A stretch of DNA of 64,000 nt from Gammaproteobacteria bacterium (GCA_026706385.1 JAPOYV010000073.1:37131-101130), one strand, 5' to 3'; shown: positions 56,225-63,980, numbered from the stretch's first letter. The notes: generated by a model not told the origin, from the letters alone. Numbers and translations: made by a program.

Positions 56225-57583
56225 TCAACCCATCGTCTTTGGCAGCCAAAGCACGAGGTCGGGGACGGCGAGAAGCACGGCGACGGTGAGTACGTCGGCG
56301 ATGAAGAATGGTCCGATACCGCGGAACACGTCCTGCAGCGGGATCGAGAGCGATCGGCCCTCAGGGCTCTGCAACTCGCGTGCGACACCCGCGACCACGA
56401 AGCAGTTGAGGCCGATCGGGGGGGTGATGAGGCAGATCTCCGCCATCTTGACCACGACGATGCCGAACCAGATCGGGTCGTAGCCGAGCGCCACCACGGC
56501 GGGATACACCACCGGCAAAGTGAGCACGAGCATGCCGATGGCGTCCATGAACATGCCGAGCACAGCATAGGCGAGGAGGATGCACACGATGATGACGAGC
56601 GGCGGTACGTCCAGATCCACGACCCAGTCCGCGAACGCTCCCGGCAGCCCGGCGAATCCGAGGAACCTGACGAACAGGAAAACGCCCCACACCAGCGTGA
56701 AGATCATCACGGTCAGCTTCGCCGTCTCCATCAGCGCCTCACGGAGGCGGCCGCGCATCTCGCCGAACGCGCGTTGCCGATAGGCCTGGAATACGTAGAG
56801 GCCGAAGACCACCATCGCCCCCAGCGCGCCCGCCTCGGTCGGTGTGGCCGCTCCGGAATAGAGCGCGCCGAAGATGATGCCGACCACAAAGAAGATCGGC
56901 ATCGCGCCGGGCACGGCTCTGAACCTCTCGCGCCAAGTGAAGCCCCCTATTGGCCGCCCGAGGTCAGGCCGCACCGAGCACATGGTGACGATCAGACCCG
57001 CGTAGATCAGAACCGAGACCAGGCCGGGGAGCAGACCGGCCAACAGCAACTTGCCGACCGATTCCTCGACGATGATCGCGTAGATCACCAGGATGGCCGA
57101 CGGCGGTATCAGCGATGCCAAGGTGCCGCCGGCGGCGATGACGCCGGCTGTGAGGCGTTTGCCGTAGCGGTTCTTCAGCATGTCGGGGATGGCAACCCGC
57201 GAGAACACGGCGGCGGTGGCCGTGGATGCGCCGGACACGGCCGCGAACCCGGCGCTCGCGAAGACCGTGGACACCGCAAGGCCGCCGGGCACCCAGCCGA
57301 CCCAGCGCCGGGCGGCTTCGAAAAGGCGCCCCGTGAGGCCGGCGTGGAAGGCGAGAAAGCCGATCAGGATGAACAGCGGCAAGACGGACAGCGGGTAGGT
57401 GACCGTCTTGGAATGCGGGATCGTGCCGGCCACGGCGGCGGCGACACCCCAACCCTTGAGGAGCACGAGACCCAGGAAGCCCGTCAAGGCGGCGGCGATG
57501 TAGACGCGCACGCCGAGCGCGACCAGGGTGACCAGCATCACCACGCCGCCGATGCCGACCCAGAATTCGTCCACGCCTGTCAC
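56225..57583 (-). CDS. dctM: TRAP transporter large permease subunit (DctM type)
   Basis: A 452-residue protein with about 12 hydrophobic helices. It holds VPLFILIGFLAFHAGLTGRLFEAARRWVGWVPGGLAVSTVFASAGFAAVSGASTATAAV, the DctM pattern. It is the channel that imports a small carboxylate or related solute with sodium, guided by DctP. GTG 57583 overlaps the dctQ stop as GTGA. The adjacency to the E1/E2 complex suggests the imported solute is oxidised there. Confidence 0.94.
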   Translation of the reverse strand: MTGVDEFWVGIGGVVMLVTLVALGVRVYIAAALTGFLGLVLLKGWGVAAAVAGTIPHSKTVTYPLSVLPLFILIGFLAFHAGLTGRLFEAARRWVGWVPGGLAVSTVFASAGFAAVSGASTATAAVFSRVAIPDMLKNRYGKRLTAGVIAAGGTLASLIPPSAILVIYAIIVEESVGKLLLAGLLPGLVSVLIYAGLIVTMCSVRPDLGRPIGGFTWRERFRAVPGAMPIFFVVGIIFGALYSGAATPTEAGALGAMVVFGLYVFQAYRQRAFGEMRGRLREALMETAKLTVMIFTLVWGVFLFVRFLGFAGLPGAFADWVVDLDVPPLVIIVCILLAYAVLGMFMDAIGMLVLTLPVVYPAVVALGYDPIWFGIVVVKMAEICLITPPIGLNCFVVAGVARELQSPEGRSLSIPLQDVFRGIGPFFIADVLTVAVLLAVPDLVLWLPKTMG

Positions 57584-58188
57584 CGCGAGTCGTCCCGGCC
57601 ACCGCTTGCCAGCGAGATCTCATCGGCGGCCAGGGCGGCGGCGTCCTTGATGGTCGGCACGGCCACCGGGGCCAGGTCGGGGTGCAGGACAAGGCGCAGG
57701 TAGCCTGCGATCTGGACACCGAGGCGCACCAGCAAGACGGTCAAGGCCAGCGGCACGGCGAGTTTGGCCGGCCAGGTGGCAAGCTCGATATCGATCGTGC
57801 TATCGCCGAACTCGAACGCCCGTTCGAAGTGCTGGTACGAATACGGGATCAGTACCGCGACGATGAAGGCTGCGAGTCCGGCGCTGGTCAATTCCGCGAC
57901 CCACAGCCAGCGCCCTTTCAGCCTCGATATCAGAAGCTCCATGCGCACGTGTCCGCCGACGCGCTGGACGTACGCGATGGACACCACCGCGAAGCCGACC
58001 ATGGCCACTTCCACGATGTCGATGTAGCCGAAGATCGGCGCCGAGAACACGGTGCGCATGACGATCTGCGCGACGCCGAGCAGCATCAGCACGAAGATCA
58101 AGGTGCCGGCGACGAGGTTGAGGCCGTTCTCCACGATGCCGAGCGCCCGGTCGCAGGATGCGATTACGCGGCCGAATAGGTCCTGCAA
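57580..58188 (-). CDS. dctQ: TRAP transporter small permease subunit (DctQ type)
   Basis: A 202-residue protein with four membrane helices, of the DctQ fold: ENGLNLVAGTLIFVLMLLGVAQIVMRTVF, then GHVRMELLISRLKGRWLW and VPLALTVLLVRLGVQIAG. It forms the small membrane subunit of a TRAP carrier. TTG 58188 (RBS weak) begins nine bases after the dctP stop; no better start lies within range. The DctM gene overlaps its end. Confidence 0.87.
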   Translation of the reverse strand: MQDLFGRVIASCDRALGIVENGLNLVAGTLIFVLMLLGVAQIVMRTVFSAPIFGYIDIVEVAMVGFAVVSIAYVQRVGGHVRMELLISRLKGRWLWVAELTSAGLAAFIVAVLIPYSYQHFERAFEFGDSTIDIELATWPAKLAVPLALTVLLVRLGVQIAGYLRLVLHPDLAPVAVPTIKDAAALAADEISLASGGRDDSR

Positions 58189-58197
58189 GGGCGAGGC

Positions 58198-59247
58198 TCA
58201 GTCGTAGGTCTGGCCAACGGCGGCGAACATGGCGTCCACCAGGCCGCGGGCATCGAAGCGATCCTGGTTGTCGGCGATCCAGGCGTCGATCACGGGCTTG
58301 CCGGCCCGCGCACGGAAGTCCACCAGTTGGGCATCCGTATACCGGACTTCGACGAGCGTCTCCTTCAGCATGGGCAGGTTCACGCGGTCGACATCGACGT
58401 AGGCCTGGATTTGCGCAGCGATCACGTCGTCCTTCACGTCGTCCAGGAGCTGCCGGTATTGCGCGGGGAGCGCCTCGTACGCAGTCCGGGCAAACGCCAA
58501 CGGGCAGTCCGCCGTGCCTGGCGATAGGTTCCCGGTGAACCAGTCCGCGACTTCGTGGAGCCGGTAGGAAACATGGCTGTAGGTGAACGGGAACGCCGCC
58601 GCGTCCATCGTCCCTTGCTGAACTCCCGTGTAGACCTCGGTCGCCGTGGAACTCGCCGGGGTCGCGCCGAGGCGCTGCATCGCCTGGCCGAGGCCGCCGC
58701 CGGCCCGCACCGTCATGCCCCGCCAGTCGGCGAGCGCGCGCGGCGGTTGGCCGCGGCCGACGAACTCGTACTGGGGCAGGAAGGACGACGTGTAGACGAT
58801 CGCGTTCCAGCGTGCCAGTTCGCGCTTGACCGCCGGGTGCGCGTACACCGCTTCGCGGACTTTTCGGTTGTCCTCCCACGTCGCCATCGGCAGGAACGGC
58901 AGCGTGAGCGCCATCAACGCCGGGTTCTTGCGGGGGTGGTAGAAGTTGCAGAACATCGCCACCTCGAACGCGCCGATGGCCAACCCGTCCAGGTTCTCGC
59001 GGGCCTTCGAGAGGGCTTCGCCGTAGTCGAGGGACATGGTCCAGTTGCCCCCGGTCTTGGCGGACACGGCGGCCGCCAAGGCATCGGCGACGGCGGTTCC
59101 CGCACGCGGCTTGCCCCACAGCGAGACGTTCCACTTGAGCTTGGGGCCTTCGACCTCGGCGGTGTTCGCCGGGAAACACGCCAGGACGCTGAGGAGCGCT
59201 GCTGCCGCGCACCACTTGCGCAGGCCGGCGAGATTATGATGTTTCAA
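58198..59247 (-). CDS. dctP: TRAP transporter substrate-binding protein (DctP type)
   Basis: A 349-residue periplasmic protein: signal peptide 1-31 or so (WCAAAALLSVLACFPANTAE), then the DctP domain (WNVSLWGKPRAG, WRGMTVRAGGGLGQAMQRLGATP, STATEVYTGVQQGTMDAAAFPFTYSHVSYRLHEVADWF). It binds the substrate and hands it to DctQM. TTG 59247 gives the signal peptide its normal shape; an ATG 28 codons upstream would lengthen it with non-signal residues. Substrate unknown. Confidence 0.88.
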   Translation of the reverse strand: MKHHNLAGLRKWCAAAALLSVLACFPANTAEVEGPKLKWNVSLWGKPRAGTAVADALAAAVSAKTGGNWTMSLDYGEALSKARENLDGLAIGAFEVAMFCNFYHPRKNPALMALTLPFLPMATWEDNRKVREAVYAHPAVKRELARWNAIVYTSSFLPQYEFVGRGQPPRALADWRGMTVRAGGGLGQAMQRLGATPASSTATEVYTGVQQGTMDAAAFPFTYSHVSYRLHEVADWFTGNLSPGTADCPLAFARTAYEALPAQYRQLLDDVKDDVIAAQIQAYVDVDRVNLPMLKETLVEVRYTDAQLVDFRARAGKPVIDAWIADNQDRFDARGLVDAMFAAVGQTYD

Positions 59248-59282
59248 GGTTGCTCGCTTGCACTTGGGCACGCAGAAACTAC

Positions 59283-59468
59283 ACCGAAGCCGGGCCGTGA
59301 TGGAAGCGAACTCCGCTGGCACCAAGTCCACTGCTTATCCGCAGGGCCCGCGCACGCCCGCACCGCGCGGTGCTACGCTGATCCCATGGAGTCAACGCTA
59401 GGCGCCCCGAACCTGGCCCAGCAACCGGTTTCAGTGACGCGCAAGATGGTCGCCTCGTTGCCTGCCGT
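59283..59468 (+). repeat. First copy of the aminotransferase 5' region (direct repeat 1)
   Basis: From ACCGAAGC at 59283 to about 59468 the DNA matches 61003-61312, including the upstream non-coding part and the first codons. A 40-base core at 59410-59449 matches 61254-61293 with one mismatch. ATG 59386 would encode MESTLGAPNLAQQPVSVTRK and the same start without MES- is seen in the second copy, so this is the beginning of an aminotransferase gene, broken off after about 25 codons where the sulfatase gene begins. The rest of the gene is absent here. Confidence 0.75.
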
Positions 59469-59500
59469 CGCTGGGGCCGCGCCGACGAGGAGGTCTTTTC

Positions 59501-60928
59501 GTGCGTTTGTTTTCGAAACTGATGCTGGCGCTTGCATGCGCCGCAAACGCCCACTGGACAGACGCCACCTCCCCGAATGTCGTCCTGATTCTTGTCGACG
59601 ATCTCGGCTATTGCGATAGCGAGCTCTACGGCTGCGACACCGTCCCGACGCCGAACATCAAGCAGATCGCGGACGAGGGCGCATTGTTCACCGACGGGTA
59701 TGTCTCGAGTCCCGTTTGCTCGCCTTCCCGTGCTGGACTTCTTACCGGCCGCTACCAGCAGCGCTTCGGGCATGAATTCCTTCCCGCGATGGAGCCCGAG
59801 AGCGGCGATGGTCTGTCCCCGGAAGAGGTGACGCTAGCAGACGCCTTGAAAGAGGCCGGTTACGTGACAGGCATGGTGGGCAAGTGGCACCTGGGTTCGC
59901 AGGAACAGTTCCATCCGGTCAATAGGGGGTTTGACGAGTTCTTCGGCATGGTCACCTGGGGTGCCGACTATCTCGACCCGACGCGAGAGGATGCCAGGAT
60001 CATGCGTCGCGCAGGGGCGAAATCGCATGCGGCGGAATCATCGCCGGAATCCCCATGGAGAGGCCGCGGATACGATACGTTGATGAGAGGGACTACTCCG
60101 GTCGAGGAAGACGACTACCTGACCGATGCCTTTACGCGCGAAGCGGTCGCATTCATCAACAGGCACAAGTCAAGGCCGTTATTCCTCTACCTGCCGTATA
60201 CCGCCGTTCACGGCCCGCTCCAGGTCACGCAGGAATACTACGACCGGTTCCCGCACATCGAAGACGAAAGCCGTCGCATCTATGCCGCGATGACATCGGC
60301 CCTGGACGACGGCGTCGGCGTTGTCCTGAATGCACTGGAGGAGAACGGCCTCGACCAGAACACCCTGGTGGTCTTTCTCAGTGACAACGGCGGCGGCGTT
60401 TCCGACGTCAACAGCAACAAACCGCTTCGGCTGGGCAAGCAGACAATGTTCGAGGGAGGTGTCCGCGTGCCGTTCACCATGAAGTGGCCGGCAAAGATCC
60501 CCAAGGGCATTGTCTACGAGCATCCGGTCAGCGCGCTGGACATCTTCCCGACGGCCCTCGCTGCCGCTGGCGGCACGGTGCCGACGGATCGAACCATCGA
60601 TGGCGTTGACCTGATCCCCCATCTCAACGGTTCAAACAGCGACGGACCTCACGAAGAGCTTTTCTGGCGGGCCGGTCCCATATGGGCGGCGAGGGTTGGG
60701 GATTGGAAACTGATCTACGCCGCGGACCGATACTGGCTTTACGACCTGGCTACAGACATCGGGGAAATCGACAACCTCGCCGACAAGCGGCCGGATATCG
60801 TGGAAAGGATCCAGGCAAGCTATGCGCAGTGGAACGCCGGAAACATCGAACCGCTCTGGCCCAGCTTCGGCGCAAAGGACATGCCTGGGTTCTCCGTGGA
60901 TGGCGTCACCGTGAAATGGACCTTCTAG
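59501..60928 (+). CDS. Periplasmic sulfatase (type I)
   Basis: A 475-residue sulfatase with a signal peptide (about 1-19, RLFSKLMLALACAANA). The sulfatase signature CSPSR at 73-77 (C73 to become formylglycine) is followed by AGLLTGRYQQR; metal and active-site residues include D33/D34 in LVDDLGYCD, GKWHLG and SDNGGGV. It belongs to the S1 family and would cleave sulfate from a carbohydrate or steroid in the periplasm. GTG 59501 follows GAGGAGGT (59487-59494). It sits between two broken copies of an aminotransferase 5' region. Confidence 0.93.
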   Translation: MRLFSKLMLALACAANAHWTDATSPNVVLILVDDLGYCDSELYGCDTVPTPNIKQIADEGALFTDGYVSSPVCSPSRAGLLTGRYQQRFGHEFLPAMEPESGDGLSPEEVTLADALKEAGYVTGMVGKWHLGSQEQFHPVNRGFDEFFGMVTWGADYLDPTREDARIMRRAGAKSHAAESSPESPWRGRGYDTLMRGTTPVEEDDYLTDAFTREAVAFINRHKSRPLFLYLPYTAVHGPLQVTQEYYDRFPHIEDESRRIYAAMTSALDDGVGVVLNALEENGLDQNTLVVFLSDNGGGVSDVNSNKPLRLGKQTMFEGGVRVPFTMKWPAKIPKGIVYEHPVSALDIFPTALAAAGGTVPTDRTIDGVDLIPHLNGSNSDGPHEELFWRAGPIWAARVGDWKLIYAADRYWLYDLATDIGEIDNLADKRPDIVERIQASYAQWNAGNIEPLWPSFGAKDMPGFSVDGVTVKWTF

Positions 60929-61002
60929 GCTGCCCCACCGTTGTGTTCTGTTTGGCCAGTTGATCCCACATCCCACCACCTTGATTTCAGAGACGTCCTG
61001 GC

Positions 61003-61312
61003 ACCGAAGCGGGGCCGCGATGGAAGCCGAACTCGCCTTGGCGCTTCGGACAGTTGCTATTCCGGCTGCCGCGCCCACGCGGTGCTAAGCTGGTCCGATG
61101 ACCTGGCATGCAACAAACACCGGGGGGAGCGCAGCGACCGCCGGTGTTTGTTGCATGCCAGGTCGGCGTGGCCTTGGGCCGGAGGCGTAGCCGGTGCCGA
61201 GCGAAGGCGAGGTACCGGTCACGGCTTTGGGGCGATCAACGCTCATCGCCTCCAACCTGGCCCAGCAACCGGTTTCGGTGACGCGCAAGATGGCCGCGTC
61301 GTTGCCCGAGTT
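61003..61312 (+). repeat. Second copy of the aminotransferase 5' region (direct repeat 2)
   Basis: Matches 59283-59468 apart from an insertion of about 133 bp (61101-61233). Because both copies have the same upstream bases and first codons, the sulfatase gene is bracketed by imperfect direct repeats about 1.7 kb apart. The original start codon here is ATG 61098-61100, directly before the insertion. Confidence 0.75.
61100..61164. repeat. 24-bp perfect palindrome with 17-base loop
   Basis: The left arm at 61100-61123 (beginning GACCTGGCATGC) and the right arm at 61141-61164 are exact reverse complements over 24 bases. The loop contains GGAGCGCAGCGACC. With the following 70 bases (to 61233) it is absent from the first copy of the 5' region, so it looks like an inserted palindromic unit resembling a MITE or REP-type element. 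Related imperfect motifs (GGAGGCGTAGCC, GAGCGAAGGCGAGG) follow it. Confidence 0.85.
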
Positions 61313-61840
61313 GCGCGCCGTCGCGCAAGCGAAGGGGCTGACCATCCACCACCTCGGCGCCGGCTACCCCAATCCGGAGGTAACCGATCCGCGTGGCTTC
61401 ATCGCCCACGAGCGGGCCTTTTTCGAGCATCTGCGTCAAGCCGAAGGCATCAACGACCCGGCAGCGCTTCCCGAGTACTTGCGCGAGTCGTACGCCTACA
61501 CCGATACGCTGGGCCCGGTCAGCCCGCGCGAGTCGTTCGCCACCGTCTACGGCAACGACTGGGGCGTCGACATCGACCCCGGGAAGCTGCTGCCCACGGT
61601 CGGTGCGACGGGCGGCATCAGCCTCCTGTGCTCGTTGTTCGAGCGGCCGGGAACCCGGGTGGCCTACATCACCGACGCACCCACCTACGCCGGCTTCGTA
61701 GCCCGTGCCGCGCTTTGTCAGCACGCGCGGATATACAGCGTCGACATGGACGAGGAGGGTCCGCACCCCGACGGCTTGCGGGACGCCGTGCGCCGGGCGC
61801 GCGACGACGGCTTCTTCGTGCCGTTCTACTACACGCGAAC
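61194..61840 (+). pseudogene. Aminotransferase class I/II, truncated at the 3' end
   Basis: The frame encodes the first half of a PLP-dependent aminotransferase of the MocR/2-aminoadipate transaminase type: VSVTRKMAASLPELRAVAQAKG, HLGAGYPNPEV, LLPTVGATGGISLLCSLFERPGTRVAYITDAPTYAGF and ends at GFFVPFYYT. The next residues in the family (the Asn-Pro loop and the PLP lysine) are missing: after about 61838 the sequence becomes TRTNRVETVG and stops. GTG 61194 lies eight bases after a GGAGG in the palindromic insertion; the old ATG (61098) runs into an in-frame TAG in the insertion. The break coincides with the start of an integrated element. Confidence 0.75.
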
Positions 61841-61978
61841 AAATCGAGTAGAAACAGTCGGTTAAAGGTTGCGTGTTACCAAAAGGCGGGAATGTGTACC
61901 TTCCCGGCGTGGTTTCGCGGACGCTGGTGGAAGTCTGTAGACCCCCCGTTGCGCTCATCGACGCATAGGCGTATCGTG

Positions 61979-62008
61979 TTGGCCAATCACACCAACATTC
62001 GGTGTAAA
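61979..62008 (+). promoter_or_regulatory. Candidate promoter with operator-like inverted repeat before the excisionase gene
   Basis: TTGGCC (61979-61984) and TGTAAA (62003-62008) are 18 bases apart. ACACC (61989-61993) and GGTGT (62001-62005) form an inverted repeat with a 7-base spacer that overlaps the -10. The layout suggests repression by a DNA-binding protein. Confidence 0.35.
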
Positions 62009-62038
62009 CGACCAACTCACGGAAAGGGGAACGAACAG

Positions 62039-62245
62039 ATGGAATCAGCGCGTCAGCCGGTCGCACCCGGCCTCTTGATGGACCGCAGGCAAGCAGCCAA
62101 CTACCTCAACATCAGCCCGGCCTACCTGAGCGAGCTACGTTCGCAAGGCAAGGTGAAGGCGCGGCTGATCGGCACGAAGCGGATGGTCAGATACCACGTT
62201 GACGACCTAGAACGCTTCGCGGCCTCGCTGCCCATCGCCGACTGA
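62039..62245 (+). CDS. Excisionase-like helix-turn-helix protein
   Basis: A 68-residue protein with a MerR-like/HTH_17 helix-turn-helix: LMDRRQAANYLNISPAYLSELRSQGKVKARLIGTKRMVRYHVDDLERFAAS. This family includes excisionases (Xis) and small DNA-binding regulators. AAGGGGA lies about seven bases before the ATG. It is followed after six bases by the initiator-like gene, so they are co-expressed. Role as an excisionase is inferred from the context. Confidence 0.75.
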   Translation: MESARQPVAPGLLMDRRQAANYLNISPAYLSELRSQGKVKARLIGTKRMVRYHVDDLERFAASLPIAD

Positions 62246-62251
62246 CCCCGA

Positions 62252-63244
62252 GTGTCCAACCGGGCCAGCCCCGGCGACCACGACCCCGCCCGGAGTGATG
62301 TTTTCGAGCGGTGGCGCTTGGCAATAGGCCGGGCGCGACCGTCGGCTTCGCTCGTGCTGCCGGCCTTGGCGTCCTTCGCCGGCGCGGACAACAAGGCTTG
62401 GCCGACCGTCGCCACGCTTTCCCGTCTGACCGGCGTGTCCACCCGGAATGTCAAGAAGGAACTGAAAAGACTGCGCGACGAAAAGGTCATCATCGAGGTC
62501 GGCAAGCGCCGTGGCGAGAACGGCCAGCCGCTACAGGCGGTCTATACGATTCTCTACTACGGGGGGAGGGGTGACGAAAACGACACCCCACCCGGCGAAG
62601 GGGTGACGATTCCGACCAGGAGGGGTGACGATTCCGACCGAAGGGGTGACGATTCCGACATGGGTGGGGTGACGATAGCGACACCCGAAAGAACCTACAA
62701 AGAACCTTTGGAAAGAACCCTCCAAAGACCAACCCCCCTTCCCACGTCCCCCCGTCGCCCGACCGACACCCCGGCGCCGCCGCCCAAAGGTGGGTCGGTG
62801 GGGTGGTCGGCTTGGGGGGATTTAGGAGAGTTCCGCGATGCGCTCTTCGGCTTGGAAGCCGACGAAGAGGGCATCGTCGCGTCGGCACAGGAAGCCTACT
62901 CCGAGGCCTACGACTGGCATCAGCGCGAAGGGAGGCCGGCATCGCTGGCCGGGATTTGGAAGGGCATCAAGAGACGCTTGATCGAGCGTGACCTTTGGAC
63001 CCCGTTCATCCGCGAACTGCGCTGGCAACGGGAGCTATGCCAGTCGTGCGGCGCACCCGTGACCATGCCCGATCTGCCGGAAGCCGAGCTAGCCGAGATT
63101 CGGGATTTGGCCGATTCGCTCGACGTGCTCGACCACTTCTACTTGGAAGACGGCGAACACGCCGGGTGGCCGTGGCCCTGCTACTGCCCGGAACACCTTA
63201 ACCACGCCCGCCGCAAGGCGACCGCAAACATGACCGGAGACTGA
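62252..63244 (+). CDS. Replication-initiator-like protein (winged helix N-terminus)
   Basis: A 330-residue protein. Residues 25-100 contain an HTH_36-like winged helix (ALASFAGADNKAWPTVATLSRLTGVSTRNVKKELKRLRDEKVIIEV) as in phage and plasmid replication proteins. Residues 105-190 are a flexible Gly/Asp/Thr/Pro linker that is encoded by the direct repeats described separately. The C-terminal 130 residues form a separate domain with CQSCGAPV and PWPCYCPEHL, possibly binding zinc. The layout, N-terminal DNA-binding domain, repeats in the linker codons, C-terminal domain, is like the lambda O initiator, whose origin lies inside the O gene. GTG 62252 follows closely on the excisionase gene. Confidence 0.65.
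   Translation: MSNRASPGDHDPARSDVFERWRLAIGRARPSASLVLPALASFAGADNKAWPTVATLSRLTGVSTRNVKKELKRLRDEKVIIEVGKRRGENGQPLQAVYTILYYGGRGDENDTPPGEGVTIPTRRGDDSDRRGDDSDMGGVTIATPERTYKEPLERTLQRPTPLPTSPRRPTDTPAPPPKGGSVGWSAWGDLGEFRDALFGLEADEEGIVASAQEAYSEAYDWHQREGRPASLAGIWKGIKRRLIERDLWTPFIRELRWQRELCQSCGAPVTMPDLPEAELAEIRDLADSLDVLDHFYLEDGEHAGWPWPCYCPEHLNHARRKATANMTGD
62568..62682 (+). repeat. Five direct 17-bp repeats (iteron candidates)
   Basis: Copies of GGGGTGACGATTCCGAC begin at 62568 (variant GGGGTGACGAAAACGAC), 62600, 62622, 62643 and 62666 (variant GGGGTGACGATAGCGAC). The three middle copies are identical. Start-to-start distances are 32, 22, 21 and 23 bases, close to two helical turns for the last four. They lie within the initiator-like gene, between its DNA-binding and C-terminal parts. 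Confidence 0.9.
62688..62730 (+). repeat. A-rich repeat cluster next to the iterons
   Basis: AAAGAACC occurs at 62688-62695, 62699-62706 and 62712-62719, then AAAGACC at 62724-62730. The stretch is distinctly richer in A than its surroundings. Its position immediately after the iterons resembles the DNA-unwinding element of an origin. Confidence 0.75.
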
Positions 63245-63251
63245 AACCCCA

Positions 63252-63527
63252 ATGACATCCAGAAACCCCAAACACGCCAGCAGCGTCCACGTCACGATGT
63301 CCGCCGAAGAACGCGACCAGGTGAAGGCAGCAGCCCGGCAAGCACAACTGCCGGTCAACTCGTACATCCTCTTTCGCCTTGGGCTGACCGTCCACCGGCG
63401 CAAAGGCAACATGCGGGTCACGGTTCCAACGGAACTGGCGGAAGTGATCCGCGAACGGGCCGGGGCGAACGGCACCAACCCGACCGCGTTCGCCAAGCGA
63501 CTACTCCGCGACGGACTCGACAAGTGA
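63252..63527 (+). CDS. Tandem ribbon-helix-helix protein (mobilisation/partition type)
   Basis: A 91-residue protein with two consecutive RHH-like units. The first is SVHVTMS + AEERDQVKAAARQAQ + LPVNSYILFRLGL, the second NMRVTVP + TELAEVIRERAGANG + TNPTAFAKRLLRDGL. Each has a strand and two helices, so a single chain could make a pseudo-dimer. RHH proteins of this sort occur as MobC/TraY-type relaxosome accessories or as partition and repressor proteins. It starts seven bases after the initiator-like gene. The two-unit reading is by eye. Confidence 0.65.
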   Translation: MTSRNPKHASSVHVTMSAEERDQVKAAARQAQLPVNSYILFRLGLTVHRRKGNMRVTVPTELAEVIRERAGANGTNPTAFAKRLLRDGLDK

Positions 63528-63587
63528 TCGACCCGGCCCCGGTTGCGGTGATACGTTTGCGGGCTTTCAACCCGAAGGGAAACCGCC

Positions 63588-63980
63588 ATGCGCTACGCCA
63601 TCATCGTCGCCGCCGTGCTGGCCGCGACCAACGCCGGGGCCGCTCGTTGGGTCTACGAGTACCTATCCGCTCCCGAGTCGCACACTTGCCTTGCCGCGTC
63701 CAATCCGTCGTTCAATCTCGACTACGCCGAAATCGTCGTCATGCTCAACGAGCGCCGGTGGCGCGACCAGCAGAAACCGCAACTGGCCGTCTTGCCGATA
63801 ACGGGCGACAAGTTCGGTTCCTTCCACGACGCCGAGAATTGCCCGACGACCGTGACCAAGAGGTCGTTCGGTTGCGAATACACCTACGCGACCCGCTACG
63901 CGATCGACGACGACGCATGGACGTCCGCCGACTTCGGAATGTCATCATGTGCCAAGGACAAATTCACCACGTCGAGCTAG
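63588..63980 (+). CDS. Small exported hypothetical protein
   Basis: A 130-residue protein with a signal peptide (about 1-18, RYAIIVAAVLAATNAGA). The mature part has four cysteines (HTCLAASN, AENCPTT, SFGCEYT, MSSCAKD), which could make disulphides in the periplasm. I do not recognise a family. A GAAGGGA site lies at 63571-63577, before ATG 63588. It is the last gene of the window and may be cargo of the integrated element. Confidence 0.6.
   Translation: MRYAIIVAAVLAATNAGAARWVYEYLSAPESHTCLAASNPSFNLDYAEIVVMLNERRWRDQQKPQLAVLPITGDKFGSFHDAENCPTTVTKRSFGCEYTYATRYAIDDDAWTSADFGMSSCAKDKFTTSS

Noticed and set aside
60941..62245. A 434-codon frame that joins sulfatase downstream sequence to the excisionase-like gene.
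   Set aside because: The part before 62039 is the shadow of the aminotransferase frame; only the last 68 residues look like a protein.
62568..62682. The 17-bp repeats as a CRISPR array.
   Set aside because: Repeats are too short, spacing is only 4-15 bases between them, and they are part of a coding frame; no cas genes are present.
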